Shown: one piece after another, positions 1 to 7,095 of the stretch
How positions within the stretch are numbered: position 1 is the stretch's first letter
Layout of the letters: every line of letters begins with the position of its first letter
DNA from: CAZUFB01 sp048173955
GTDB lineage: Bacteria; Actinomycetota; Coriobacteriia; Coriobacteriales; UMGS124
NCBI GenBank assembly: GCA_048173955.1
Contig: DBEYOB010000086.1
Location: 1-12,884, forward strand
DNA length: 12,884 nt
Direction: 5' to 3'
Made by a program: the position numbers and the translations under genes
Notes under the pieces: model-generated
What the model was told of the DNA's origin: nothing
The model's input: only the letters and a program-made list of their open reading frames with translations
The model's database searches: none

Positions 1-52
1 CGCCGAGGGTACTGCGGGGGAGGCCCCGCGGGAGAGTAGGGCGCCGCCGGCC
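1..52 (+). rRNA. rrf: 5S ribosomal RNA, 3' end (5' part outside the window)
   Basis: The first ~52 bases match the 3' third of bacterial 5S rRNA. The paired GGTACTGCGGGG and CCCCGCGGGAGAGTAGG blocks form helix IV with loop E, and the GAGAGTAGG signature is followed by a GCCGCCGG end that would pair with the missing 5' terminus. The exact 3' end is uncertain by a few bases. A 12-bp perfect palindrome (GGCCCGCGGGCC, 49-60) straddles the end and may help processing. The gene is read rightward, so a 16S-23S-5S operon should lie to the left. Confidence 0.9.
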
Positions 53-82
53 CGCGGGCCGCGCTTCCAAGGCAGCATGCGG

Positions 83-103
83 AGGGCCCCGAGGGGCCCT
101 TTT
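83..103 (+). terminator. Intrinsic terminator of the rRNA operon
   Basis: AGGGCCC (83-89), loop CGAG, GGGCCCT (94-100) gives a perfect 7-bp GC-rich stem running straight into TTTT (100-103). Its position about 30 bases after the 5S end fits termination of the rRNA transcript. No gene is seen between it and the ABC transporter start at 284. That 180-base stretch is AT-rich at 181-226, where the transporter promoter probably lies, but no clear -35/-10 pair could be assigned. Confidence 0.85.
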
Positions 104-283
104 CGCGTTTATAGGGATGTTTTCTGCCGCGGCTTCAAGCCCTTTGTCCCCAGGCCTCTCTTTTGTGCCAGGCGCCCTGTTTCAACTGTTTACTTTTTTC
201 TGGAATGTTCAGTTCCTAAATTATCTCGGTCGAGCAACGGGTAAGGTTCATGCTATCTGCTTCGTGAGAGAGGACAGCATGGC

Positions 284-3037
284 ATGCTCGAACTGAGGGA
301 CATCTACAAGGACTATCCGGTAGGCGACGACATCGTGCGCGCCCTCAAGGGCATCAGCGTCACCTTCCGCGATTCCGAGTTCGTTTCGATTCTCGGCCAG
401 TCGGGTTGCGGCAAGACGACCCTGCTCAACATCCTGGGCGGCCTTGACCGTTATACGACGGGCGACCTTGTCATCAACGGGCGTTCCACCAAGGGCTTCA
501 ACGACAAGGACTGGGACACGTACCGCAACCATTCGATCGGCTTCGTGTTCCAGAGCTACAACCTCATCATGCACCAGACCGTCCTGCGCAACGTCGAGCT
601 CGCGCTGACCATCAGCGGCGTCTCGCGCAAAGAACGCCTGCGTCGCGCCGAAGAGGCCCTCATTCGCGTCGGTCTGGGCGACCAGATGCATAAGAAACCG
701 ACACAGCTCTCCGGTGGCCAGATGCAGCGCGTCGCCATTGCGCGCGCCATCGTCAACAACCCTGAGATCATCCTGGCCGACGAACCCACCGGCGCCCTCG
801 ACTCGGCCACCTCGGTCCAGATCATGGAGATCCTCAAGGAGCTCAGCCAAGACCGCCTTGTGATCATGGTGACGCACAACCCCGAGCTCGCCCAGCAGTA
901 TTCGACGCGCATCGTCCGTCTCCAGGACGGGCACATAACGGCCGACACGATGCCGTGCGAGCCGCCGGATTCCTTCCGTCGCTCCCAGGCTCCCATGACG
1001 CGCCGGGAACGCCGCCGTGCCGAGAAGCAAGCGCGTGAGGCGTCGGGCAAGGGCAAGAAGCGCATGAGTTTCCTCACGGCGCTCGGCCTCTCGTTCAACA
1101 ACCTCCGTACCAAGAAGGGGCGCACGGTCCTCACGGCGTTTGCCGGGTCGATCGGCATCATCGGCATCGCGCTCATCCTGTCGCTCTCCAACGGCACCAA
1201 CGAGTACATCTCCGGCGTCGAGGAGGACACGCTCAGCAGCTACCCGGTGACGCTCGAGGCCAAGACGGCCGACTTCGCCTCCATGCTTACCTCCATGTCC
1301 TCGGCGATTGCGGCTGATGCCGCTGCGGAGGACGAGCGCCCGGTCGACGCCGTGCTGAGCGACAACATCATGACGAACATGATCCAGCGCATGACGTCGA
1401 GCAGCACGACGAACGACCTCGAGGCGTTCAAGGCCTACATCGACGATTCCGACAGCGACGGGGCGCGGATCAAGGACCTCGTGAATGACATCCAGTACGG
1501 TTACGACACGACGATCTACGCCTACGCCGCCGACACCTCGAACGGCCTGGTGCGCACCAACCCCTCGACGGTCATGACGAGTCTCGGCTTTGAGCAGGAG
1601 GAGGGGCAGAACTCCACCGCCGACGCGGCGAGCGGCCTGATGAGCGACATGGCGTCGTCGATGAGCTCGATGGGCGGCAGCTCGGTGGATGTGTGGAAGC
1701 AGCTCATGGACAACGATGAACTGCTCGAGAGCCAGTACGACGTGCTGGCGGGCCGTCTGCCCGAGGCGTACAACGAAGTCGTCATCATCACCGAGAACGA
1801 TGGTACGGTGAGCGACTACCTGCTCTACGCGCTTGGCATAAAGGATCAGGCCGAGCTGTCGCAGATGATTCAGGACGCCTATGCGGGCGAGGAGCTCGAC
1901 GAGCCCGACGTGGAGAGCTACTCCTACGACGAGCTGCTCGACCTGCAGTTCAAGCTGGTGCTGCCGAGCGCCTACTACAGCCAGAACGAGGACGGCACCT
2001 GGACCGACCGCTCGGGCGACGAGGAGTACATGAAGTCGGTCGTGGACGCTGCGGAGCCGCTGACCGTCGTCGGCATCATCTGCCCCAACGAGAACGCGGC
2101 CATCGAGGAGGACAACGGCTCAATCGGCTACACGGCCGAACTGACCGAGTACGTCGTCGAGAAGAACACCGAGAGCACCATCGTCCAGCAGCAGCTCAAC
2201 AATCCCGACGTCGACGTGTTCACCGGCATCGCCTTCACCCCGGCCGAGAACCCCACCTACACGATGGACGACGTGACGGCCTACATGAACACGCTCGACG
2301 AGGCGAGCCGGGCTGCGGTTCAGGCGCAGATCGACCAGGCACGGGCGGCCGGCATGCCCGACGACCAGATCGTCGCCCAGTTCGCCTCCGTGCTGACGCA
2401 GCCCACCACGACGGCGACCTACGAGGGCAACCTCGAGATCCTCGAGGTGAGCGACCTCGACAGCCCGTCGCGCATCTCCCTGTACGCCAAGGACTTCGAA
2501 TCCAAGGAGGAAATCACCAGCATCCTCAACGACTATAACGACAAGATGCGCGACCAGGGCGAGGACGACAAGGTCATCCAATACACCGACTATGTGGGGC
2601 TCATCATGAGCTCGGTACGCACGGTCATCGACGCGATCAGCTACATCCTCATCGCGTTCGTGGCCATCTCGCTCGTGGTCAGCTCGATCATGATCGGCAT
2701 CATCACCTACATCAGCGTACTCGAGCGCACCAAGGAGATTGGCATTCTGCGCGCCATCGGCGCGAGCAAGCGCGACGTCAGCCGCGTCTTCAACGCCGAG
2801 ACGTTCGTGATCGGCCTGTTCTCGGGTGCGCTGGGCATCGGCGTGACGCTTTTGCTGCTCATCCCCGCGAACGTCATCATCCACAGCCTGACGGGCATCT
2901 CGGGCATGGCGCAGCTGCCGTGGATCGGCGCGCTGATCCTCATAGCCATTAGCGTGGTGCTCACGCTCGTCGGCGGCATCATCCCGTCGCGCATGGCGGC
3001 GAAGCGCGACCCGGTGACGGCGCTGCGCAGCGAGTAA
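284..3037 (+). CDS. ABC exporter fusion: ATP-binding domain plus FtsX/MacB-type permease
   Basis: This is a single-chain ABC transporter half (917 aa) of the MacB/LolCDE/FtsX group, expected to act as a dimer in the cytoplasmic membrane. The ATPase has Walker A GQSGCGKTT (38-46), Q-loop FQSYN (89-93), signature LSGGQMQR (142-149), Walker B IILADEP with catalytic Glu (162-168) and an H-loop TH at 197-198. A very basic linker (about 239-260) leads to TM1 (about 283-303), then an external domain of roughly 470 residues rich in Asp, Ser and Met, then TM2 (about 783-806), the LERTKEIGILRAIGA permease signature at 813-827, TM3 (about 840-860) and TM4 (about 880-902). The ATG at 284 is chosen for the GAGAGAGGA ribosome site 9 bases upstream; the ATG at 279 is out of frame. 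In this group substrates are peptides, lipids, antibiotics or envelope signals. Nothing here identifies the cargo. It stands alone between two terminators. Confidence 0.93.
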   Translation: MLELRDIYKDYPVGDDIVRALKGISVTFRDSEFVSILGQSGCGKTTLLNILGGLDRYTTGDLVINGRSTKGFNDKDWDTYRNHSIGFVFQSYNLIMHQTVLRNVELALTISGVSRKERLRRAEEALIRVGLGDQMHKKPTQLSGGQMQRVAIARAIVNNPEIILADEPTGALDSATSVQIMEILKELSQDRLVIMVTHNPELAQQYSTRIVRLQDGHITADTMPCEPPDSFRRSQAPMTRRERRRAEKQAREASGKGKKRMSFLTALGLSFNNLRTKKGRTVLTAFAGSIGIIGIALILSLSNGTNEYISGVEEDTLSSYPVTLEAKTADFASMLTSMSSAIAADAAAEDERPVDAVLSDNIMTNMIQRMTSSSTTNDLEAFKAYIDDSDSDGARIKDLVNDIQYGYDTTIYAYAADTSNGLVRTNPSTVMTSLGFEQEEGQNSTADAASGLMSDMASSMSSMGGSSVDVWKQLMDNDELLESQYDVLAGRLPEAYNEVVIITENDGTVSDYLLYALGIKDQAELSQMIQDAYAGEELDEPDVESYSYDELLDLQFKLVLPSAYYSQNEDGTWTDRSGDEEYMKSVVDAAEPLTVVGIICPNENAAIEEDNGSIGYTAELTEYVVEKNTESTIVQQQLNNPDVDVFTGIAFTPAENPTYTMDDVTAYMNTLDEASRAAVQAQIDQARAAGMPDDQIVAQFASVLTQPTTTATYEGNLEILEVSDLDSPSRISLYAKDFESKEEITSILNDYNDKMRDQGEDDKVIQYTDYVGLIMSSVRTVIDAISYILIAFVAISLVVSSIMIGIITYISVLERTKEIGILRAIGASKRDVSRVFNAETFVIGLFSGALGIGVTLLLLIPANVIIHSLTGISGMAQLPWIGALILIAISVVLTLVGGIIPSRMAAKRDPVTALRSE

Positions 3038-3128
3038 TTGTGCCGTGCCGGCTGCGTGCTGCGGACCGGTACTGGCAGACGAATTGCAGGCCGACGTAGG
3101 CGGCCGGAGATAGGGATTCCGGCGATGA

Positions 3129-3178
3129 GGGCCGGTCCGGACGGGGCGCTTCGCGCCCCCCTTCCGGGCCGGCCCTTT
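3129..3178 (+). terminator. Strong two-tier terminator of the ABC exporter gene
   Basis: An outer stem of 13 pairs (3129-3141 with 3163-3175, one G-U pair) encloses an inner stem GGGGCG/CGCCCC (3143-3148 with 3154-3159) closed by a TTC-containing loop. TTTGTCGTT follows. It lies 92 bases after the transporter stop and would end that transcript. Confidence 0.8.
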
Positions 3179-3245
3179 GTCGTTCGGGTGTGGGGCCGCC
3201 GCCCTGTCGGCTTGCCAACAATCGGCCGGCCTGATCAGTGGTCGG

Positions 3246-3481
3246 CCGTGTCAGTGAAACGGGCTCTCGCTGGCCAAAAACCTCGATCGTGAAGAGCAAC
3301 AGGGGCACCTTGGGCGGAAACGACCAGGCATTTCTTTGCCCGTGTCGCCGACGGGGTCGGTTGGTCCCGCCCGTCAATCGGCAAAACGCCTGTTCGGCGA
3401 CGTCCGTGGCGGCGTTCTGGGCTGCGGATGCTCTTCACGATCGCGGATTTTGGCCAGGCGGACGCGATTTTCTTGACACGG
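3246..3481. repeat. ~236-bp element bounded by 55-bp imperfect inverted repeats (MITE-like or structured RNA)
   Basis: The left arm (3246-3300) and the reverse complement of the right arm (3427-3481) agree at 42 of 55 positions by hand alignment. The inner 31 bases agree at 28, including the shared block TCGTGAAGAGCA and TGGCCAAAA. The outer tips are CCGTGTCA and TGACACGG. The interior of 126 bp has no credible coding frame. No clear target-site duplication flanks the tips. The layout fits a non-autonomous mobile element, an intergenic palindromic repeat family, or a long-hairpin RNA. No second copy was noticed in the window. Confidence 0.65.
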
Positions 3482-3561
3482 GGTTTGCAAGTTGGCGCAT
3501 ATCGGCATGTGCGCGCCGTCATGGATGCGTCGGGGTGGGCGCATCGCGCGGCGGGTGCCAT

Positions 3562-3609
3562 ACGTGCGCCCGTAACCACGTGCGCCCGTAATCGCTGCGC
3601 CCGCGCGCC
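3562..3609. repeat. 16-bp tandem repeat, two good units and one degenerate
   Basis: ACGTGCGCCCGTAACC (3562-3577) is followed directly by ACGTGCGCCCGTAATC (3578-3593, one difference) and a degenerate third unit, GCTGCGCCCGCGCGCC (3594-3609). The third unit also forms the left arm of the hairpin at 3595-3630. Confidence 0.6.
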
Positions 3610-3630
3610 GAAATGGACGCGCGGGCGCAG
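3595..3630 (-). terminator. Perfect 13-bp hairpin after the operon's last gene, possible terminator without U-tract
   Basis: CTGCGCCCGCGCG (3595-3607) and CGCGCGGGCGCAG (3618-3630) are exactly complementary with a 10-base loop. It sits 56 bases beyond the stop codon of the leftmost minus-strand gene, where an operon terminator is expected. Neither strand has a T-run after it, so it could instead protect the mRNA 3' end, or act with Rho. Confidence 0.45.
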
Positions 3631-3685
3631 GAAGGGGGATGGGGGGACGCAAGGATTTGGTCAATACGGGGGACGCCCGGTCTCT

Positions 3686-4417
3686 TTATGCTTCCGCCTG
3701 AATCGAAGGGGTCTCCGTCCGGGCGTCATGGCGCCGTGCGTCGCGCCGGAACTTGAGGACCCTGAGCACGCAGTATGCGAGGATGATCAAGACGTATGCG
3801 GCAAAGCTCACGGTAGCGAGCACGGTTCTTCCCCCGAAGGCCGAAGCTCCCAGCACGAACCACACATGGACGGCGAGAAACGCCACCATGAGGTAGGCAA
3901 AGCGCTGGAGGGCCTTCCAGGCCTTCGCGTTCATGGCCTTGCGGATTGCCCGGAACGAGGTGACGGTGAGAATCGCGAAGAGGATGGTCAGCGCGAACGC
4001 CACGACCAGGGACAGTGCGACGCTCGTTCGAGACGAGAACACCGCTCCGAGCCGGGGGAGGTATGCCGGCAGGTACATGCAGAGGTGCCCGACGATGAAG
4101 ATGAACGAGAGGATCGAAAGCTCGCCTCGAATGGGCTGCAGATGCCTGCGCACGGCGGTTCCCTCGTCAAAGCAGCCGGTGAACATCACGACGGCCAGGA
4201 GGATGCTCGAGAGGTAGCCTTTTTGCAGAACCATGCACAGGCCGCGGACCTGCGTGAGGTTTGCGTCCGACCAAATCGCCCAGGCATAGAGCGCAGTCAG
4301 GACGAGCGCGGCCGCATAGAACGCTCCCGGGTGCGTACGGAGCGGTTTTGCCAAGGGGAACACCAAAAGCAGGGCGATTGCGATCGAGATAAGAAACCCG
4401 ATCAAACTGGTGCTCAT
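3686..4417 (-). CDS. Ferric-reductase-like transmembrane protein, probable heme b membrane electron carrier
   Basis: This 243-aa protein has about seven hydrophobic segments (roughly 4-22, 33-50, 68-84, 101-122, 131-152, 174-192, 200-221) and a basic, cytoplasmic-type tail. It resembles the ferric reductase-like/YedZ transmembrane domain. His111 lies in a helix after an RRHLQPIRGELS stretch, and His184 lies in a helix after AWKALQRFAYL, which matches the family pattern Trp, Leu-x-Arg, then His. These two histidines are candidate heme b ligands, with His92 and His29 also present. There is no FAD or NAD domain, so it would be a membrane diheme or monoheme carrier only. The ATG at 4417 has AAGGAGA seven bases upstream. 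It is the last gene of the operon, 57 bp after the helicase-like gene. The likely role is to take electrons from menaquinol for the exported molybdoenzyme, since no DmsC or NrfD gene is present. That role is inferred from context. Confidence 0.75.
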   Translation of the reverse strand: MSTSLIGFLISIAIALLLVFPLAKPLRTHPGAFYAAALVLTALYAWAIWSDANLTQVRGLCMVLQKGYLSSILLAVVMFTGCFDEGTAVRRHLQPIRGELSILSFIFIVGHLCMYLPAYLPRLGAVFSSRTSVALSLVVAFALTILFAILTVTSFRAIRKAMNAKAWKALQRFAYLMVAFLAVHVWFVLGASAFGGRTVLATVSFAAYVLIILAYCVLRVLKFRRDARRHDARTETPSIQAEA

Positions 4418-4474
4418 GTCAATCTCCTTTCATGAATGTGGAGTTCGGTTCCGACGACGCGACCTTGGCCGCCG

Positions 4475-6307
4475 TTACGCGTTTCCCAGAAGCACGTCGG
4501 TGTATATGCTCGGTTCGATTTCGCTGAGCTGGGTCCCGCTGTCGTCGGCGGCGAAAATGCGCGCCTGCCTGAGGCCGACCTTTTCGGCAAACTCATGCTC
4601 GGCCCGTTCGAATCGGCTTACGCATATGCTTTCGCGTGCAAGGCGCGCCATGGCATGCGCCGTCCGCTCGTCCTGCGCGCGCATCTTTTCCTGTTTGTTG
4701 ATGGAGACCTTGGTCAGGTCGAAGAACGAAGCGCTCGGGAACAGCCCGTTGACGAAGCCGACGGCGTATACGTGGCCGAACTCGAGGTCGGCCATGGCCT
4801 CGTAGGACGATACGGTCACACCTTCGCGGCTGGGAATGCCGGCAAAGAACTGGCGCCGGTCCAGATCGGCGACCATCTGTGCGGCGTCGGCGTTGGGACC
4901 CAGCGCAAGGAGCGGTCGGAGCGTGTGGGGAACGGGTGCGCCGCTTCCGGCGAGCGTTTCCACCAGGCAGCCGAGCAGTCGGGGACCGCGCAGGGCGGAT
5001 GCCTCGCGCATGAGCGGGTCGAGGTCGCAGCCGAGGTCGAAGCCGAAGGCCTCGAGGTCGCGGCGCGCGTCTCCGGGGTACGCCGCGTTCTGCCGGGCCT
5101 TGCGCATATCGGCGAACAGGTTGCTTCGGGTCAGGTAATCCCCGAACCCGAACCAGCTGCGCCATGCCGCGGCGTCGTGGGGGTCGGCGAGCATGCGCAG
5201 CAGCGTCGCCACGCGCAGGTCGAGGCATCGGTCGAGGTCGCGTATGTCCCCGCGCAGTCTGAGCGGGGAGTACCAGGCGTTGACGGGCACCCCTCGCTGT
5301 TCGAGGGCATGGGCCATGCGGCGCGCCCACCAGGGGTGCAGGGTCATCACGCCGATGTCCGAGGGGTTCTGGCCCCCTTCGACCGACGCGGCTATCTCGT
5401 CGGCCACGCCCGCTATCTCGTCTGTCGGCGTCGGCCATGCGAGCGAGCGGCGGGCGGGGTTTCCGGCGCCACCGTCCAGCTTGGCGACGGAGGCGGCCGG
5501 GTTCAGGCGCAGGAAGTCCTCGACCCCCTTGAGATAGGGATAGCTCTCGTGCACCTCGGCGCAGTTTTCGCCGTCGGCGGCAACGACGAGGCATCGGTCG
5601 GCCACCAGTTGGCACAGAAGCTGCGACGCCCGGCTGAGGTTCTGGTAGTCGAGCACGAACATGCGGCCGATTCTCGAACGCTCGAGAAGGTCCCGGTCCA
5701 TGCGAAGGGCTTTTGTCGCCAGATTGCTTATCTGCGGTTCCATGACGGCGCCCAGGTAGCACAGCTCCTCGGTCAAAAACTCGAGCGTTTCGATCTCCTC
5801 TGCCATGAAAAGCCAGTCTGGGTCTTCGTCGGAGAGCTCGGTCCAACCGCGGTAGAGAAACTTGAGCAGCTCGCGCAGCCTCTTGGGGCGCGTACCGAGC
5901 GTCTTGACGTCTTCCATCACGAAGTCGGTCTCATAGGCGGACAGGATGCGCGTGCGGCCGGAGGTGAACGTCAGGCCGACCGCTTCCGCCGCCTGAGACT
6001 GCCGGAGGATGTCGCAGGCAAGCTCGCGGCATGTGACGACCCGGATGGAGCCGGCGCCGGTGGCCGCAGCCGACTCCAGCTTCCGCCGCATGCGCGACGC
6101 GGCGGAGGGGTCGGCGCACACCACGATCGTGTCCCGCGCCGCGCCGGGGTCTCCCGACGTTTCGGCGACCTGTGCGGCCAGCGCGTCCATGCGTTGGAAG
6201 GCGCTTCCGCCTTCGATGAGATGCGCCGTTCCCCTGCGGATGAACTCGGGGCTTTCCCCGCCCGTTAGATGCGGCCATCGCCGACACGCAAGCCACTCGT
6301 TTGCCAT
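4475..6307 (-). CDS. SF1 (UvrD/AddB-like) helicase-fold protein with degenerate ATPase motifs
   Basis: This 610-aa protein follows the layout of UvrD/Rep/AddB helicases but seems catalytically dead. Recognisable are a motif-Ib-like VVTCRELACDIL (90-101), a motif II/III region VLDYQNLSRASQLL (218-231) then VVAADGEN (241-248), a motif IV-like region (about 296-345, DIGVMTLHPWWARRMAHAL), motif V-like VTVSSYEAMADLEF...VNGLFP (497-524) and motif VI-like DERTAHAMARLA (546-557). No Walker A GxGKT occurs; the N-terminal TIVVCADPSAAS (60-71) stands at that place. DEYQD has become LDYQN, GDxxQ has become ADGEN, and the motif VI Thr-Arg is absent. The chain ends soon after motif VI, so no PD-(D/E)XK nuclease is attached. 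The ATG at 6307 has GGGAGGG seven bases upstream. It lies 25 bp after the TorD gene. By analogy with RecC, the fold could bind DNA or protein without ATP hydrolysis. Its role in a respiratory operon is unknown. Family assignment is by eye. Confidence 0.7.
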   Translation of the reverse strand: MANEWLACRRWPHLTGGESPEFIRRGTAHLIEGGSAFQRMDALAAQVAETSGDPGAARDTIVVCADPSAASRMRRKLESAAATGAGSIRVVTCRELACDILRQSQAAEAVGLTFTSGRTRILSAYETDFVMEDVKTLGTRPKRLRELLKFLYRGWTELSDEDPDWLFMAEEIETLEFLTEELCYLGAVMEPQISNLATKALRMDRDLLERSRIGRMFVLDYQNLSRASQLLCQLVADRCLVVAADGENCAEVHESYPYLKGVEDFLRLNPAASVAKLDGGAGNPARRSLAWPTPTDEIAGVADEIAASVEGGQNPSDIGVMTLHPWWARRMAHALEQRGVPVNAWYSPLRLRGDIRDLDRCLDLRVATLLRMLADPHDAAAWRSWFGFGDYLTRSNLFADMRKARQNAAYPGDARRDLEAFGFDLGCDLDPLMREASALRGPRLLGCLVETLAGSGAPVPHTLRPLLALGPNADAAQMVADLDRRQFFAGIPSREGVTVSSYEAMADLEFGHVYAVGFVNGLFPSASFFDLTKVSINKQEKMRAQDERTAHAMARLARESICVSRFERAEHEFAEKVGLRQARIFAADDSGTQLSEIEPSIYTDVLLGNA

Positions 6308-6332
6308 GACTGCCCTCCCAGGCTTCGATTGC

Positions 6333-7058
6333 CTATGCTTCGGCGCCGTCTGCCACGACGCTGTCCAAGAACCGGCGGTCTTCGGCGAGGAGCCCTTTGG
6401 TCAGAAGCGCGAGGCCCTGGTACAGGTCAGTCTGGGCAAGCCTCCTCATGTCGTTGACCAGCATGGGCGTCCAGGAGACGAGATGGCGCAGCAAGAAGCG
6501 GCGTTGGTCGTCGAGCAGCTCGAGGGCACGCCGGTCGTCGCGCTCTAGAAGGGCCTCGCGGGTTCGGCGGGCGGCGATCTGCATATATTCGAGCTCGAGG
6601 GCGATGTGGTCCTCGGGGTCGTGCCAGTCGGGTCCGACCTGCAGGCCCCCCTGGGCGTATATCTGCAGAATCTCGTCGCGCGCCTCCTGCATGAGCAGGC
6701 GCTTCTCCGACGTGTAGACGGATTCGAACGGATAGGCGGCCGCGTAGGAGTTGTTTCCGTGGCCGATGAACACGCGGGCGTAGTCGCGCGCCAGGTCGAG
6801 CAGAGGGTCGTCGTGCTGGGTCGCGCAGTACGTCGCGACGAGCCGGTAGCCGGCGTCGACGTCGTCGTTGCCCGTGCCCGTCGGGAAGGACGCCCCGCAC
6901 AGGTTGCCGTAGAACTCGGGATCGACCTCGACGCGGTACAGGCGGCTGAGCAGGCCGTACATGTTTTCACGTCGTTCGCTGAGATCGACCATCGTCGCTC
7001 GGTCGTCTTCGCTGAGCACGGCGTTGTCGGCGCTAGGCGCCATGTTCTCCACTGTCAT
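6333..7058 (-). CDS. TorD-family molybdoenzyme chaperone
   Basis: TorD/DmsD/NarJ-type redox enzyme maturation proteins are cytoplasmic all-helical chaperones that bind the Tat signal peptide of a molybdoenzyme and hold the apoenzyme for cofactor insertion. This 241-aa protein has the family hallmarks: YPFESVYTSE (109-118) followed by a helix, the GGLQVGPDW stretch (137-145), and PEDHIALELEYM (148-159), the conserved acidic/His loop and helix. The first ~25 residues look like a disordered extension. ATG 7058 is taken for the GGGAGAGGGA purine tract just upstream; ATG 7043 (residue 6) is an alternative. It sits 37 bp after the winged-helix gene and 25 bp before the helicase-like gene. The client is almost certainly the oxidoreductase encoded at 8716-11805. 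Confidence in the family is high. Confidence 0.9.
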   Translation of the reverse strand: MTVENMAPSADNAVLSEDDRATMVDLSERRENMYGLLSRLYRVEVDPEFYGNLCGASFPTGTGNDDVDAGYRLVATYCATQHDDPLLDLARDYARVFIGHGNNSYAAAYPFESVYTSEKRLLMQEARDEILQIYAQGGLQVGPDWHDPEDHIALELEYMQIAARRTREALLERDDRRALELLDDQRRFLLRHLVSWTPMLVNDMRRLAQTDLYQGLALLTKGLLAEDRRFLDSVVADGAEA

Positions 7059-7095
7059 GTCCCTCTCCCTCTGCTCGGTTGCGACGGCGCGCCGG

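Larger units (their letters stand above)
3038..3685. other. Gene-free interval between convergent transcription units
   Basis: This 648-bp stretch lies between the plus-strand exporter and the minus-strand membrane-protein gene. It holds the exporter terminator (3129-3178), a long inverted-repeat element (3246-3481), a 16-bp tandem repeat (3562-3609) and a perfect 13-bp hairpin (3595-3630). Open frames exist on both strands, but they are Arg/Pro/Gly-rich, lack convincing ribosome sites and cross the repeat arms, so none is called as a gene. Confidence 0.6.

Noticed and set aside
189..226. Possible promoter of the ABC exporter (TTTACT and TAAATT/TTATCT)
   Set aside because: The spacing is about 22 bp and other -35 choices are poor, so it is not listed as a feature although the AT-rich stretch probably contains the promoter.
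3038..3685. Small open frames in the interval between the exporter and the operon
   Set aside because: All are Arg/Pro/Gly-rich, lack ribosome sites, and are interrupted by or built from repeat arms.
3428..4435. 335-codon plus-strand frame starting in the right arm of the inverted repeat
   Set aside because: The product is hydrophilic and Glu/Arg/Gly-rich with no domain, and it overlaps a convincing minus-strand membrane protein with a good ribosome site.
4436..6268. 610-codon plus-strand open frame opposite the helicase-like gene
   Set aside because: It is a high-GC shadow: the product is Gly/Val/Ala/Arg-rich without domains, it has no placed ribosome site, and the minus-strand frame has recognisable motifs and operon spacing.
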